A DNA stretch of 64,000 nt from Actinomadura sp. NAK00032 (lineage in GTDB: Bacteria; Actinomycetota; Actinomycetes; Streptosporangiales; Streptosporangiaceae), in the NCBI RefSeq assembly GCF_013364275.1, contig NZ_CP054932.1, positions 1,054,001 to 1,118,000 on the forward strand, given 5' to 3'. The position numbers were made by a program, and so were the translations under genes. How positions within the stretch are numbered: position 1 is the stretch's first letter; the number at the start of each line of letters is the position of its first letter. The notes under the pieces are model-generated. The model searched no databases. It was not told the origin of the DNA and saw only the letters and a list, made by a program, of their open reading frames with translations. This document shows positions 50,701 through 58,708 of the stretch, one piece after another.

Positions 50701-51389
50701 GCACGGCGGGCGACGAGGCGGCCGTCGGCCTCGACTTCCCCGTCGACGAGGAGGAGTGGCCGCGCCGGCGGCTCCTCGCCACCGAGCGCGAGATGCTCGG
50801 CCTCTACGTCTCGGCGCACCCGCTGGACGGTGCCGAGCACATCCTCTCCCGAGCCCGGGACTGCTCCATCGCCGAACTGCTCGCCTCCGGCCGCACCACC
50901 GGCGACGTCCAGCTCTCCGGGCTGATCACCGGTGTCCAGCACAAGATGACCAAGCAGGGGAAGCACTGGGCGATCGCGAACCTCGCGGACCGCGACGCCG
51001 CCATCGAGGTCCTCTTCTTCCCCGCCGCCTACCTGCTCGTCCAGCACGCGCTGGCCGAGGACAACGCGGTCTCCGTCAGAGGCAAGGTCGAAGACCGGGA
51101 CGGGACGATGAGCCTCTTCGGCCGCGAACTCTCCGTCCTCGACATCTCCTCGGCCGCGAACGGCGGCCTGCCCCCGGTGGAGCTCATGCTCCCCTTCCAC
51201 CGCGTCACCGAGCAGACCGTCAAGGAGCTCAAGCACATCCTCGCCGCCCACCCGGGCGACCATCCCGTCCATCTCAGCGTCCGCGGTCCGCGCAAGACCA
51301 CCGTCTACGCCCTCCAGGCGACCGTCGACCCCACGACCATCGCCTCAGAGATCAAAGGCACCTTCGGAGCCGACGCCTGGCAGTTCTAG
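47799..51389 (+). CDS. dnaE: DNA polymerase III alpha subunit, DnaE1-type
   Basis: A 1196-residue replicative polymerase subunit. PHP domain at the start ([22 protein letters not shown]), palm with catalytic aspartates in [10 protein letters not shown] (about residues 425-433), the helix-hairpin-helix region after [31 protein letters not shown], the clamp-binding motif GQDDLF near residue 960, the OB domain ([20 protein letters not shown]) and a C-terminal tail domain. All are typical of DnaE1, not the shorter error-prone DnaE2. The genome very likely has a main DnaE1 elsewhere beside housekeeping genes, so this could be a second copy; the window cannot settle this. Confidence 0.92.
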   Translation: [1196 protein letters not shown]

Positions 51390-51429
51390 GGCCGGCGATC
51401 GGCCGGGGACGAGCGGCTGGAGCCCGTGC

Positions 51430-51966
51430 TCACTCCATGTTCTCGAGCGGGTGGCCTGCTTGCGCGCACTTCTGCTTGAGCACGCTCTCGGGTCCGGCGG
51501 TCATCGCCTCCAACGTCCGGAACTGGGCGAAGGAGGTGAAGGCGGCCTGCTTCCGGGCCGACTCCGCGAGCTGCTCCAGCGCGGCCTTCATGTCCGGGTC
51601 CGCCACCTTCGAGGCCGTGTCCGTGAAGGTGTTGCCGGTGCTCACGAAGAGCGGGTTCAGCTCCGCCAGGGCCGCCCGCACCGTGGCGGTGTCCCCGGTG
51701 GCCTCGGCCCGGACGCCCTTCGCGATCACGGCTTGGCTGCTCGAGCTCAGGGTGGTGTAGACACCGTCCACCGCCCCGCAGGCCGTCGCCATGCTGAACG
51801 TGATCTGCGGCGTCGCGCTCGTCGCCGTTGCCGTTGCCGTTGCCGTTGCCGTCGCGGGCGCCGCCGAAGACGCGTCCGCGGCTCCGGAGTCGGCGGAAGA
51901 CCCGCAGCCGGTGAGGGCGAGCAGGGCTCCGGCCACCACGGCGACTGGGAGCAGGTCGCGTCGCAT
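51430..51966 (-). CDS. Small lipoprotein with Ala-Thr repeat
   Basis: A 178-residue lipoprotein starting at the ATG ending at 51966 after GGAGGGG. Signal MRRDLLPVAVVAGALLALTGC gives lipobox LTGC with Cys21. A low-complexity Ser/Ala/Thr linker includes a run of Ala-Thr pairs encoded by the hexanucleotide repeat at 51824-51853. It is followed by a helical domain with two cysteines (CGAVDGVYTTL and LKQKCAQAG), perhaps disulphide-bonded. No family recognised; probable cell-surface protein. Convergent with the DnaE gene. Confidence 0.7.
   Translation of the reverse strand: MRRDLLPVAVVAGALLALTGCGSSADSGAADASSAAPATATATATATATSATPQITFSMATACGAVDGVYTTLSSSSQAVIAKGVRAEATGDTATVRAALAELNPLFVSTGNTFTDTASKVADPDMKAALEQLAESARKQAAFTSFAQFRTLEAMTAGPESVLKQKCAQAGHPLENME
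51824..51853. repeat. Hexanucleotide microsatellite
   Basis: Four perfect GCCGTT units (51824-51847) followed by GCCGTC, coding the Ala-Thr linker of the lipoprotein on the minus strand. Slippage would change linker length without shifting frame. Confidence 0.8.
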
Positions 51967-52198
51967 GTCGGCCCCTCCGTGACGAAATTTCACCGATCGC
52001 TTCCCTGCTGCCTCGTGGCGCATCGGGATCGTCTATCGCACCAAGACGCCGCGCTTTCGGAAGGCGGCGACCCCGCCAGACTGTAGAGGAACGGACGCAG
52101 GGTGATCAACTTCGTGGTTGCGGCTAGTCCGGGCGCACGTACTGTTACCTCCGAAGGTCGTCGATCAATGTGCGGCCGGCTAAGACGGGAGTAAGAAG

Positions 52199-53200
52199 GT
52201 GCTAGACGCGGGACGGCCGCCGAGAGTTCGACTGCGGATCGTGACGGGGGTCGCCGTGCTCGGCACGCTCGTCGCGGGGTGCGGTACCAGTGACGCCGGC
52301 GGGGACGAGGGGAAGGCTCCGGCCTCGCCGAGCAAGCCGGCCACGGTCGCCTCGGTGACCCAGGCGCAGGCGAAGGCGATCTTCGACCGCTACCAGAAGG
52401 TCAACAACAAGGCGAACGCGCAGGTGTCCGACGAGCTGCTGCGCTCCAACGAGACCGGCCCCCTGCTCGAGGCCGACCTGGCGGGCAACAAGCGCATCCG
52501 CGGCAAGCACGACAAGAAGATCGACGCGTTCTACTACCGGGACGCCCAGTTCTACATCCCGCGGACGACGGGCCCCGCCTGGTTCGTCGTCACGGCGAAG
52601 GAGACCGAAGAGAGCAACACCGAGTTGCTGGTGTTCGTGGACACCGGAGGCGGGTCCTACAAGGCGACGTTCGGGACGTGGCTGGAGGACGGCCAGAAGT
52701 TCCCGGCGATCGCCCGCAACGCCGACGGCTCGGCGACGGCCGTGACGAGCGGGCCGGCGCTGGGAGTCGGAGCCAAGGTCTCCGAGTACCTGACCGTCGC
52801 GGCGCGCGGCAAGCGGCCGCCCGCCGGCGAGGTCGCCCCGGGCCCGCTGACCTCCAAGCTCGGCAAGAACTGGGACAAGTCGGTGCGGGAGATCAACGAC
52901 GGGTTGCGCTGGGCGGGGGGCACGACCTGGAAGGCCCGGCCCGAGCCGGTCTACGCGCTCAAGACGGCCGACGGCGGAGCACTGGTCGTGGCCGCCTCCG
53001 AGCAGAAGCTGATCTACACGGCGATACGCGAGAACGTCTGGTACCAGCCCGACAAGTCCTACTACGGGCTGGGCCCCAAGCGCTACTACAAGCGCTTCAC
53101 GGGTACGCGCCTGTGGGCGTTCGCCACCCACGTCCCGCCCAGCGGCCCCGCGGACGTCCTCGCCTACTCCAGCCACACGGTCTCGGCGTCCGGCTCGTGA
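52199..53200 (+). CDS. Secreted lipoprotein, unknown function
   Basis: A 333-residue lipoprotein from GTG 52199 after GTAAGAAGG. The signal ends with lipobox LVAGCG (Cys near 28), then a Ser/Pro/Lys linker. The mature domain begins TQAQAKAIFDRYQKVNNKANAQ and has a beta-rich body with repeated WFVVTAKE, TWLEDGQKFPAIAR, YLTVAARGKRPP. This resembles DUF8094-like actinobacterial lipoproteins that bear an SBP- or NTF2-like fold, an assignment from memory only. Stands alone between two minus-strand genes. Confidence 0.7.
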   Translation: MLDAGRPPRVRLRIVTGVAVLGTLVAGCGTSDAGGDEGKAPASPSKPATVASVTQAQAKAIFDRYQKVNNKANAQVSDELLRSNETGPLLEADLAGNKRIRGKHDKKIDAFYYRDAQFYIPRTTGPAWFVVTAKETEESNTELLVFVDTGGGSYKATFGTWLEDGQKFPAIARNADGSATAVTSGPALGVGAKVSEYLTVAARGKRPPAGEVAPGPLTSKLGKNWDKSVREINDGLRWAGGTTWKARPEPVYALKTADGGALVVAASEQKLIYTAIRENVWYQPDKSYYGLGPKRYYKRFTGTRLWAFATHVPPSGPADVLAYSSHTVSASGS

Positions 53201-53213
53201 CGTCAGGGGGGCG

Positions 53214-54917
53214 CTAGTTCGCCCCGTCCCGTCCGGGGTCGGGAGTGAGGGGCAGCAGGAACCGGACGTCGAGACCGCCCGACGGCGCGGCGGTGATCTC
53301 GACCCGGCCCTTCATGGCGGTCATCACCGTGTCGGCGATGTACAGCCCCATCCCGCTCCCGGGCCGGTCCCGCATCGTGCTCGACCGGTAGTACGGCTCG
53401 CGGGCCAGTTCGTGCTCCCCGGGCGCGAGGCCCGGGCCCTCGTCCGCGATGCTGATCACACCGTACGAGCCCTGCCGGCTCATCGTGATGTCGATCTTCC
53501 CGTCGGGCGCGTACTTCTGGGCGTTGCCGAGCACGAGAAGAAGGCACTGCCGCAGCCGCAACGGGTCGCCCTGCACGGTCAGTCCGCACGGCGCCGTGAC
53601 CGCCGCGCGCTTCGCCACCGACGGGATGCTGCGCAGGGTCCGGCGCAGCAGCGGCTCCAGTTCGACGGGGCGCACGGTCGTCGCGGGCGGCGCGGTCGGG
53701 TCCGGTCCGACGACGTGCACGAGGTCGGCGATGACGCGGTGCATCATCTCCTCGGAGTCCAGGATCGCCCCGAGTGAGGCCGCCACCATCTCGTCGTCGG
53801 GAAGGACCTCCTCGAGCAACTGGCCGTGCCCGCGGATCGCGGTCAGCGGGCCGTGCAGCTCATGGTGCGCCGACGTCATCAGCAGGTGCCGCGTGTACTC
53901 CACCTGCCGCTGCGCCGACTCGTCCACGAACACCGCGGTCAGCAGGCCGGGGGCCGCGGTCTCCGGCGGAGCCGAGCACGACACCCCGATCCACGACGAA
54001 CGCCCCCCGCGTGTGGTCAGCCGGACGCTTTCGCGGAGCCCGGGGGCCAGACCCACGGCGCCCTCCTCGCCGGTCAGGGTGAACAGGTCCTCGGGGCGCC
54101 GGCCGAGGGCGACGTTCGCGGTCACGCCCACCATCTGGGCCATCGCGACATTCCAGACGACGATCGAGCCTTCCCCGTCCAGGGCGAGGACGGCGACGTC
54201 CGTATGGTCGACGACCGCGCTGAGCCTGGAACGCTCGGCCTCGGCGCGGTGAGCGGCATACGCCTCGTCCCGGAGCGTGCCCAGCGCGCGCGCCGCCCTG
54301 TTCACCGCGCGGCCCAGTACTCCGGTGCTCGTCCAGGCGGCCAGGTAGCGGCCGCCCAGCCGGGTCCAGCCGAGCAGCAGGTAGCCGGCGTCGAGCCCGT
54401 CAGGGGTGCGAATCGGGATGTGCACCCCGGCCCGCCAGCCGTTCGGGAGCACGCCCCGCGGGATGCACCCGGCCGTCCGGTGGGAGAGGCGCTTGAAGGA
54501 CTCATGGGCACAGGGCGTTCCGGTGCGGAGGGCGTCGACGTCGGCGGACGCTTCGGTCCACACCTCTCCGCCGGGCAGCGTGATGTACAGCCACAGCCCG
54601 TCGGCACCGAGGATCCGCCGCAGGTCGCCGGTGAGCGGCACCAGATCCTCGCCGGTCACCCGGTGCGCCGCTCCCAGGTGCGGCAGTTCGAGCAGTCGCT
54701 CCGCGATGCGCAGCGCCTTCGACCGGGCGGCCAGGACGCCGGCGCACAGCAGGACGGCACCGACCGAAGCCAGGACGAGCAACCCCCAGAGCGCCTGTTC
54801 CGAGCCCATCGCCTTCAGCACCAGCATCGCGGACGCGCCGGCGGTCACCGCCCACGCCAGCGAGACCATGGCAGGTGCGGTCCGCTCCGACCGGCACGTG
54901 ATGATATCGATCAGCAT
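53214..54917 (-). CDS. PAS-containing sensor histidine kinase
   Basis: A 567-residue kinase with two N-terminal helices (about residues 17-65), a GAF-like domain (about 75-215, LYITLPGGEVWTEASADVD), a PAS domain (about 225-345, VVDHTDVAVLALDGEGSIVVWNVAMAQM), a DHp helix with SAHHELHGPLTAIRGHGQLL (His near 366) and the HATPase N box LLLVLGNAQKYAP, G1 ADEGPGLAPGE and G2 GSGMGLYIADTVM. Its start at 54917 could be 48 bases later. It has no adjacent response regulator on its own strand; the two OmpR-type regulators at 56371 and 59450 are candidates. Confidence 0.87.
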   Translation of the reverse strand: MLIDIITCRSERTAPAMVSLAWAVTAGASAMLVLKAMGSEQALWGLLVLASVGAVLLCAGVLAARSKALRIAERLLELPHLGAAHRVTGEDLVPLTGDLRRILGADGLWLYITLPGGEVWTEASADVDALRTGTPCAHESFKRLSHRTAGCIPRGVLPNGWRAGVHIPIRTPDGLDAGYLLLGWTRLGGRYLAAWTSTGVLGRAVNRAARALGTLRDEAYAAHRAEAERSRLSAVVDHTDVAVLALDGEGSIVVWNVAMAQMVGVTANVALGRRPEDLFTLTGEEGAVGLAPGLRESVRLTTRGGRSSWIGVSCSAPPETAAPGLLTAVFVDESAQRQVEYTRHLLMTSAHHELHGPLTAIRGHGQLLEEVLPDDEMVAASLGAILDSEEMMHRVIADLVHVVGPDPTAPPATTVRPVELEPLLRRTLRSIPSVAKRAAVTAPCGLTVQGDPLRLRQCLLLVLGNAQKYAPDGKIDITMSRQGSYGVISIADEGPGLAPGEHELAREPYYRSSTMRDRPGSGMGLYIADTVMTAMKGRVEITAAPSGGLDVRFLLPLTPDPGRDGAN

Positions 54918-55329
54918 GGTGACGGCACGGGCAGGGCTCGGGCCACGGGACTGTCAGGGTGAAGGAGGACGGTCGCTGTCACTGAAGTCATAGCGGGGTT
55001 CGTTTCTGGGTCGATGCCAGACGTCGTCGGGTGCGGGCATCAAGCCGAGGGGAGCGACGGCGGGCCGACGGTGCGGGGACCGTGGCCGAAGCCGAGACCG
55101 GCGGCCCGCGCGCGGGGTGAGCGGACCGGCCGGACTCGGCCTCGGCCATCGATCACCGAGTATCGTCGGTCGCGGTTCATCCGGGACAGGGCTGCTCGGG
55201 GATCCTGCCCCGAACCGAAAGACAGGCGTCACGAAAACCGAAGTCCGGCCGGGCCGGCATGCCAGCCGGGACCGGCCGCGGGGGAGCTCAGTCAATGGCG
55301 ACGAGCGGGGCGACAGTGAAGGGAGGCCC
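54918..55329. other. Divergent intergenic region
   Basis: No gene is supported over 412 bases between the kinase and the AraC gene. Long open frames on both strands are arginine/proline-rich shadows. A run of purine-rich sequence just before 55330 holds the ribosome site GGGAGG; no operator stands out. Confidence 0.35.
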
Positions 55330-56289
55330 ATGAGGTATCACTCCTGGACCACCGACAGCACCGAGACCTACCGCGATCTCTCCGACAGCATGCTGCCGAT
55401 GGACCACCGTTTCCGGCCCGGGGACTGGCACGCCGACCTCACCGTCCAGGAAAGCGGCGGCTACCGGCTGCTGCACTGGGACCAGGTCGGCGACCGGCTC
55501 GCCGCGCGCACGCCTTCGCACGTCCGGAGGTTCCCGGCCGACGAGATCTACTGGATCGTGGGGCCGGAGCACGGCGTCTACACCGTCAGTCGCGGCCAGG
55601 GCGAGACACGGACCGTGCCGGGGCAGGCCTCCGTGATGGGCCTGGACGAGTCCTGCGTGCTCTCCGTCCCGCAGTCCAAGGCGTACGCGTTCCAGGTGCC
55701 GCGCCCGGAGATCGACAACCACGTGAAGTCGTCCGCCCCGCTGTGCCTCGTCCTCGATCTGAACAACGGTCTGGGCCGGATCATCAGGGCGCTGGTCGCG
55801 AGCACCCACGCCGAACAGGGCAACCTGTCCGACCTGGAATTCCACGCGGTGTGCAATCGGATCACCGAGCTGTTCTGCATGGTCGTGCTCAAGGACATGA
55901 AACCGTCGGAAGGCCACCTCGCCGAGGTCGCCCAGGTCGTCCGGCAGCACGTGCGGCAGCGGATCGGCTCCGGCAAACTGCCGCTCGACAGCGTGGCGCG
56001 CGAGCTCGGCTGGTCGCCGCGCCAGCTGCGCAACGCCCTCAACCAGGTCGGCACCACCTATCGCGACCTGCGCCATGAGGAGACGCTGCGCGCCGCCCGG
56101 GACCTCCTCCAGGACCCGGCCTCGGCCGAGCTGGGCATCGGCGAGATCGCCGCCCGCGTCGGCCTCACGCCCGCCTGGTTCTCCTCGGCCTTCAAGAGCC
56201 GCTACGGCGAGATGCCGCGCGAGTTCCGCCGCCGCAGACTCGCCGAAGGCCCCGACCGCGCCGAGGGCCCGCCGCCCGGTTCCCCGTAG
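55330..56289 (+). CDS. AraC-family transcriptional regulator
   Basis: A 319-residue regulator starting at ATG 55330 after GGGAGG. Residues 1-200 are a beta-rich ligand domain (AraC-binding-like, YRLLHWDQVGDRLAARTPSHVRRF, MGLDESCVLSVPQSKAYAFQVPR). The C-terminal double helix-turn-helix spans about 215-305 (LDSVARELGWSPRQLRNALNQVG, then IGEIAARVGLTPAWFSSAFKSRYGEMPREFRRRR), the AraC/XylS signature. Upstream extension of the frame from 55117 is not supported. It lies 81 bases before an OmpR-type regulator. Target unknown. Confidence 0.88.
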   Translation: MRYHSWTTDSTETYRDLSDSMLPMDHRFRPGDWHADLTVQESGGYRLLHWDQVGDRLAARTPSHVRRFPADEIYWIVGPEHGVYTVSRGQGETRTVPGQASVMGLDESCVLSVPQSKAYAFQVPRPEIDNHVKSSAPLCLVLDLNNGLGRIIRALVASTHAEQGNLSDLEFHAVCNRITELFCMVVLKDMKPSEGHLAEVAQVVRQHVRQRIGSGKLPLDSVARELGWSPRQLRNALNQVGTTYRDLRHEETLRAARDLLQDPASAELGIGEIAARVGLTPAWFSSAFKSRYGEMPREFRRRRLAEGPDRAEGPPPGSP

Positions 56290-56370
56290 GACCTGGTCGG
56301 GCCGGCCGATCGCGGGTCCGGGCCCGGTGCCGGGGTCGGTGCCTGATTTCGGCGCCTATAGGATGATCTC

Positions 56371-57078
56371 GTGGCACGGGTGCTCGTGGTAGATGACGAC
56401 CCGCGACTGGTGAAGGTGGTCGCGAGCCTGTTGTGGAAGCGGAACCACCAGGTCGAGTCCGTGCCCAACGGGAAGCTGGCCCGCCAGGTCCTGCGCGGGG
56501 GCGACATCGACATCGTCCTGCTGGACGTGAACCTGCCCGACGTCAACGGCATCTCCCTGCTGCACCAGCTCCGCGAGGAGGGCGACACCACTCCGGTCAT
56601 CCTGCTGACGGTCCGCACCGAGGTGCAGGACCAGGCGCTCGGGCTGCGGCTCGGCGGTGACGACTACATCGTGAAGCCCTTCAATCCCGAGTTGCTGCTC
56701 GCCCGGATCCAGGCCGTGCTGCGGCGCAGCGCGCGGGGCGCCGCCGGGCGCCCCGCGCGCCGGCAGAGCGAGCAGCTGGAGATCCCGCCGGTCGTCATCG
56801 ACCTCACCGCCCGGCAGGTGCTCCGGGACGGGGTCCCCGTGCGCCTGACCCCGCTGGAGTACGCCGTCCTGGAGGTCCTCGCGACCAACCGCGGGAGAGC
56901 GGTGTCCAAGGAGGAGCTCATGCAGAGCGTGTGGGGCACCGGCCGGGGTGCCTCCCGCACCCTCACCGAGCACGTCTCCCGGCTGCGCCGCAAACTCGGT
57001 GATGGACTGATCTCCACCCAGAGCGGCTACGGGTACCTCATCCCGGCTCCCGGAGAGTCCGCGACCACCGACCGGTGA
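56371..57078 (+). CDS. OmpR-family response regulator (copy 1)
   Basis: A 235-residue regulator with a receiver (DDD at residues 8-10, phospho-acceptor Asp in IVLLDVNLPDVNG, T in LLTVRT, K in YIVKPFNP) and a winged-helix Trans_reg_C domain (RLTPLEYAVLEVLATNRGRAVSKEELMQSVWGT, RTLTEHVSRLRRKLG). GTG 56371 is a leaderless start: TAGGAT (56359-56364) lies six bases upstream. It is a close paralogue of the regulator at 59450 on the other strand; both begin with the identical stretch MARVLVVDDDPRLVKVVASL. No kinase is adjacent on its strand. Confidence 0.92.
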   Translation: MARVLVVDDDPRLVKVVASLLWKRNHQVESVPNGKLARQVLRGGDIDIVLLDVNLPDVNGISLLHQLREEGDTTPVILLTVRTEVQDQALGLRLGGDDYIVKPFNPELLLARIQAVLRRSARGAAGRPARRQSEQLEIPPVVIDLTARQVLRDGVPVRLTPLEYAVLEVLATNRGRAVSKEELMQSVWGTGRGASRTLTEHVSRLRRKLGDGLISTQSGYGYLIPAPGESATTDR

Positions 57079-57384
57079 GCGACCGGACGGGGGTGCGCAC
57101 CGGAACGGCAATGCGCGAGCACCAACGATCCAACGAGCGATCCCCGCGAGATCAACTTCTTGCCAACGAGTGCGCGGCGGGCCGGCCGCCGCGGGCGTCC
57201 GCGGCGTGAGTCGCTGACCTGCGGGTTCGCCGGGCCGCCGGCGCGGTGCCGGGCACCGCCCGGGTGGCGGGCCGTCCCGCGGGGTGCGGAAACCGCGGAA
57301 ACAAGTCAACGATGGTCTCCTGACAGGCCTTGTTTCGGTCATGGTCGCGTCGGAGATCTTCTGTGCCACGAGCTGGAGAGTTTG
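57079..57384. other. Intergenic region before the sigma factor gene
   Basis: No gene is supported in 306 bases. The frame of the sigma factor stays open upstream to 57160, but it is arginine-rich and unlike the protein, and the ribosome site CTGGAGAG lies just before ATG 57385. No promoter could be fixed. Confidence 0.35.
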
Positions 57385-58281
57385 ATGGACAACGCGCAGC
57401 CGGCCGATGAGAAGCGTGCCGCCGCGGACGAGTTCCGCGCCCGCAACGACGCTCTCTTCGCGCGCCGCAAGGAGCTCCACGGCCAGATCACGGAGTTGCG
57501 GGCACGGATCGACGCGGGTTCCGGCGACACGTCGGCGGAGGTCGCGTTGCGCAAGGCCGAGCGCGACTTCGACGACCTCACCTACGAGATCCTGACCGCC
57601 AACTACGGGCTCGTCCGCCAGTACGTCGCCATGTTCACCACCAGGTCCGTCGAGCACAGCGAGGACTTCGAGAGCGCCGGCAAGGTGGGGTTGCTCTGGG
57701 CCATCTCCTCCTACGATCCGGCGCGCGGGTCGTTCTCCAGCTGGGCGTTCAAGCCGATCCAGCGGGAGGTGCTGCGGGCGGTCCGGGACGCCGACCACGC
57801 CAACCTCACCCTCGGCGACTTCGAGAAGCGTCCGGCCATCCTCGCGGCGGAGCGCGGGTTCATCGAGGAGCACGGCGCCGACACCCCGGTGGACTACGCC
57901 GACATCGCCGGGCGGGCCGGGGTGACCGAGGCGCAGGTCCGCCGGGTCCTGGCCCCGGCCCGGCTGGAGAGCCTGCAGTCGCCGCACCGGGGGCAGGACG
58001 AGGACGTCGTCGCCTGGGAGGACCGGCTGACCGACCCGTCCCTGAACCTGGAGGAGGAGGTGCTGGTCCGCTTCCACCTGCGCGCCCTCCTCACCGAGGG
58101 GCTGCCGCGCCTCGACGCCCGTGAGCGGTACGTGCTGACGCGGCGGTTCGGCTTGGACGGCGGCCGGGAGCAGTCGCTCCGCATCCTCGGTGAGCAACTC
58201 GGGTTGTCCCGTGAGGGCGTCCGGCAGATCCAGCAGAAGGCGTTGGCCAAGCTCAAGGGGCCCGTCGCGGGCACGGTGTGA
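57385..58281 (+). CDS. RNA polymerase sigma-70 family factor
   Basis: A 298-residue sigma factor. It has a coiled, charged N-terminal region (residues 1-60), region 2 (about 65-130: YEILTANYGLVRQYVAMF, DFESAGKVGLLWAISSYDPARGSFSSWAFKPIQREV), a region 3 part (ADTPVDYADIAGRAGVTEAQVRRVL) and region 4 (about 230-290: LDARERYVLTRRFGLDGGREQSLRILGEQLGLSREGVRQIQQKALAKLKG). It is a group 2/3 primary-like factor and lacks region 1.1. It stands between the two similar OmpR-type regulators, suggesting that these regulators control it or share its regulon. Confidence 0.9.
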   Translation: MDNAQPADEKRAAADEFRARNDALFARRKELHGQITELRARIDAGSGDTSAEVALRKAERDFDDLTYEILTANYGLVRQYVAMFTTRSVEHSEDFESAGKVGLLWAISSYDPARGSFSSWAFKPIQREVLRAVRDADHANLTLGDFEKRPAILAAERGFIEEHGADTPVDYADIAGRAGVTEAQVRRVLAPARLESLQSPHRGQDEDVVAWEDRLTDPSLNLEEEVLVRFHLRALLTEGLPRLDARERYVLTRRFGLDGGREQSLRILGEQLGLSREGVRQIQQKALAKLKGPVAGTV

Positions 58282-58573
58282 GCGTGCCGCCGGCGGTGAA
58301 GGGCGTCGGCGAGGTCTTCGGCGCGGGGGCGCGGCTCGGGAAGATCCGGGGATCGACGTCGGTTGGCAAGGTCGCGGAGGCATCGTTGTACGATCCGTGT
58401 CCGCTCGTTGTGAACACCGTGCGCGTGCAGGGCGAACTTCGAGGGACGAAGTCCGGTTGCGGGCTTGCCGATCCGCGCGCGCACGGACGTTAGAGGGAGA
58501 GGGCTCGCGCCATCGGAGTGGGGTGGATCAGCGACGCTGGGACGCGCAGGTTGCGGATGAGAGGAACAAGACG
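58282..58573. other. Intergenic region
   Basis: No gene is supported. Short plus-strand frames here are out of keeping with neighbours. A TTGTAC word at about 58387 and a TTGTGA at about 58408 are promoter-like, but no -10 partners could be fixed with confidence. Confidence 0.3.
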
Positions 58574-58708
58574 GTGTCAACGATTCCGAGGTATCTCGGT
58601 CTGGAGCCTCGGCTCGTCAGCGCGACGGTGACCCCGAACGCCGCATCCGGCGGGCGGGCGGAGCTCCGCCCCGCCGCCCCCGAGTCGCCGTCCGGTCGCA
58701 CGTGTTGA
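58574..58708 (+). CDS. Short ORF overlapping the 58702 gene
   Basis: A 44-codon frame from GTG 58574 after GAGAGGAAC reads STIPRYLGLEPRLVSATV and ends in TGA 58706-58708, overlapping the GTG of the next gene. It looks more protein-like than the other frames. It could be a coupled small protein, or the true N-terminus of the next protein separated from it by a frameshift. The sequence alone cannot separate these. Confidence 0.4.
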   Translation: MSTIPRYLGLEPRLVSATVTPNAASGGRAELRPAAPESPSGRTC

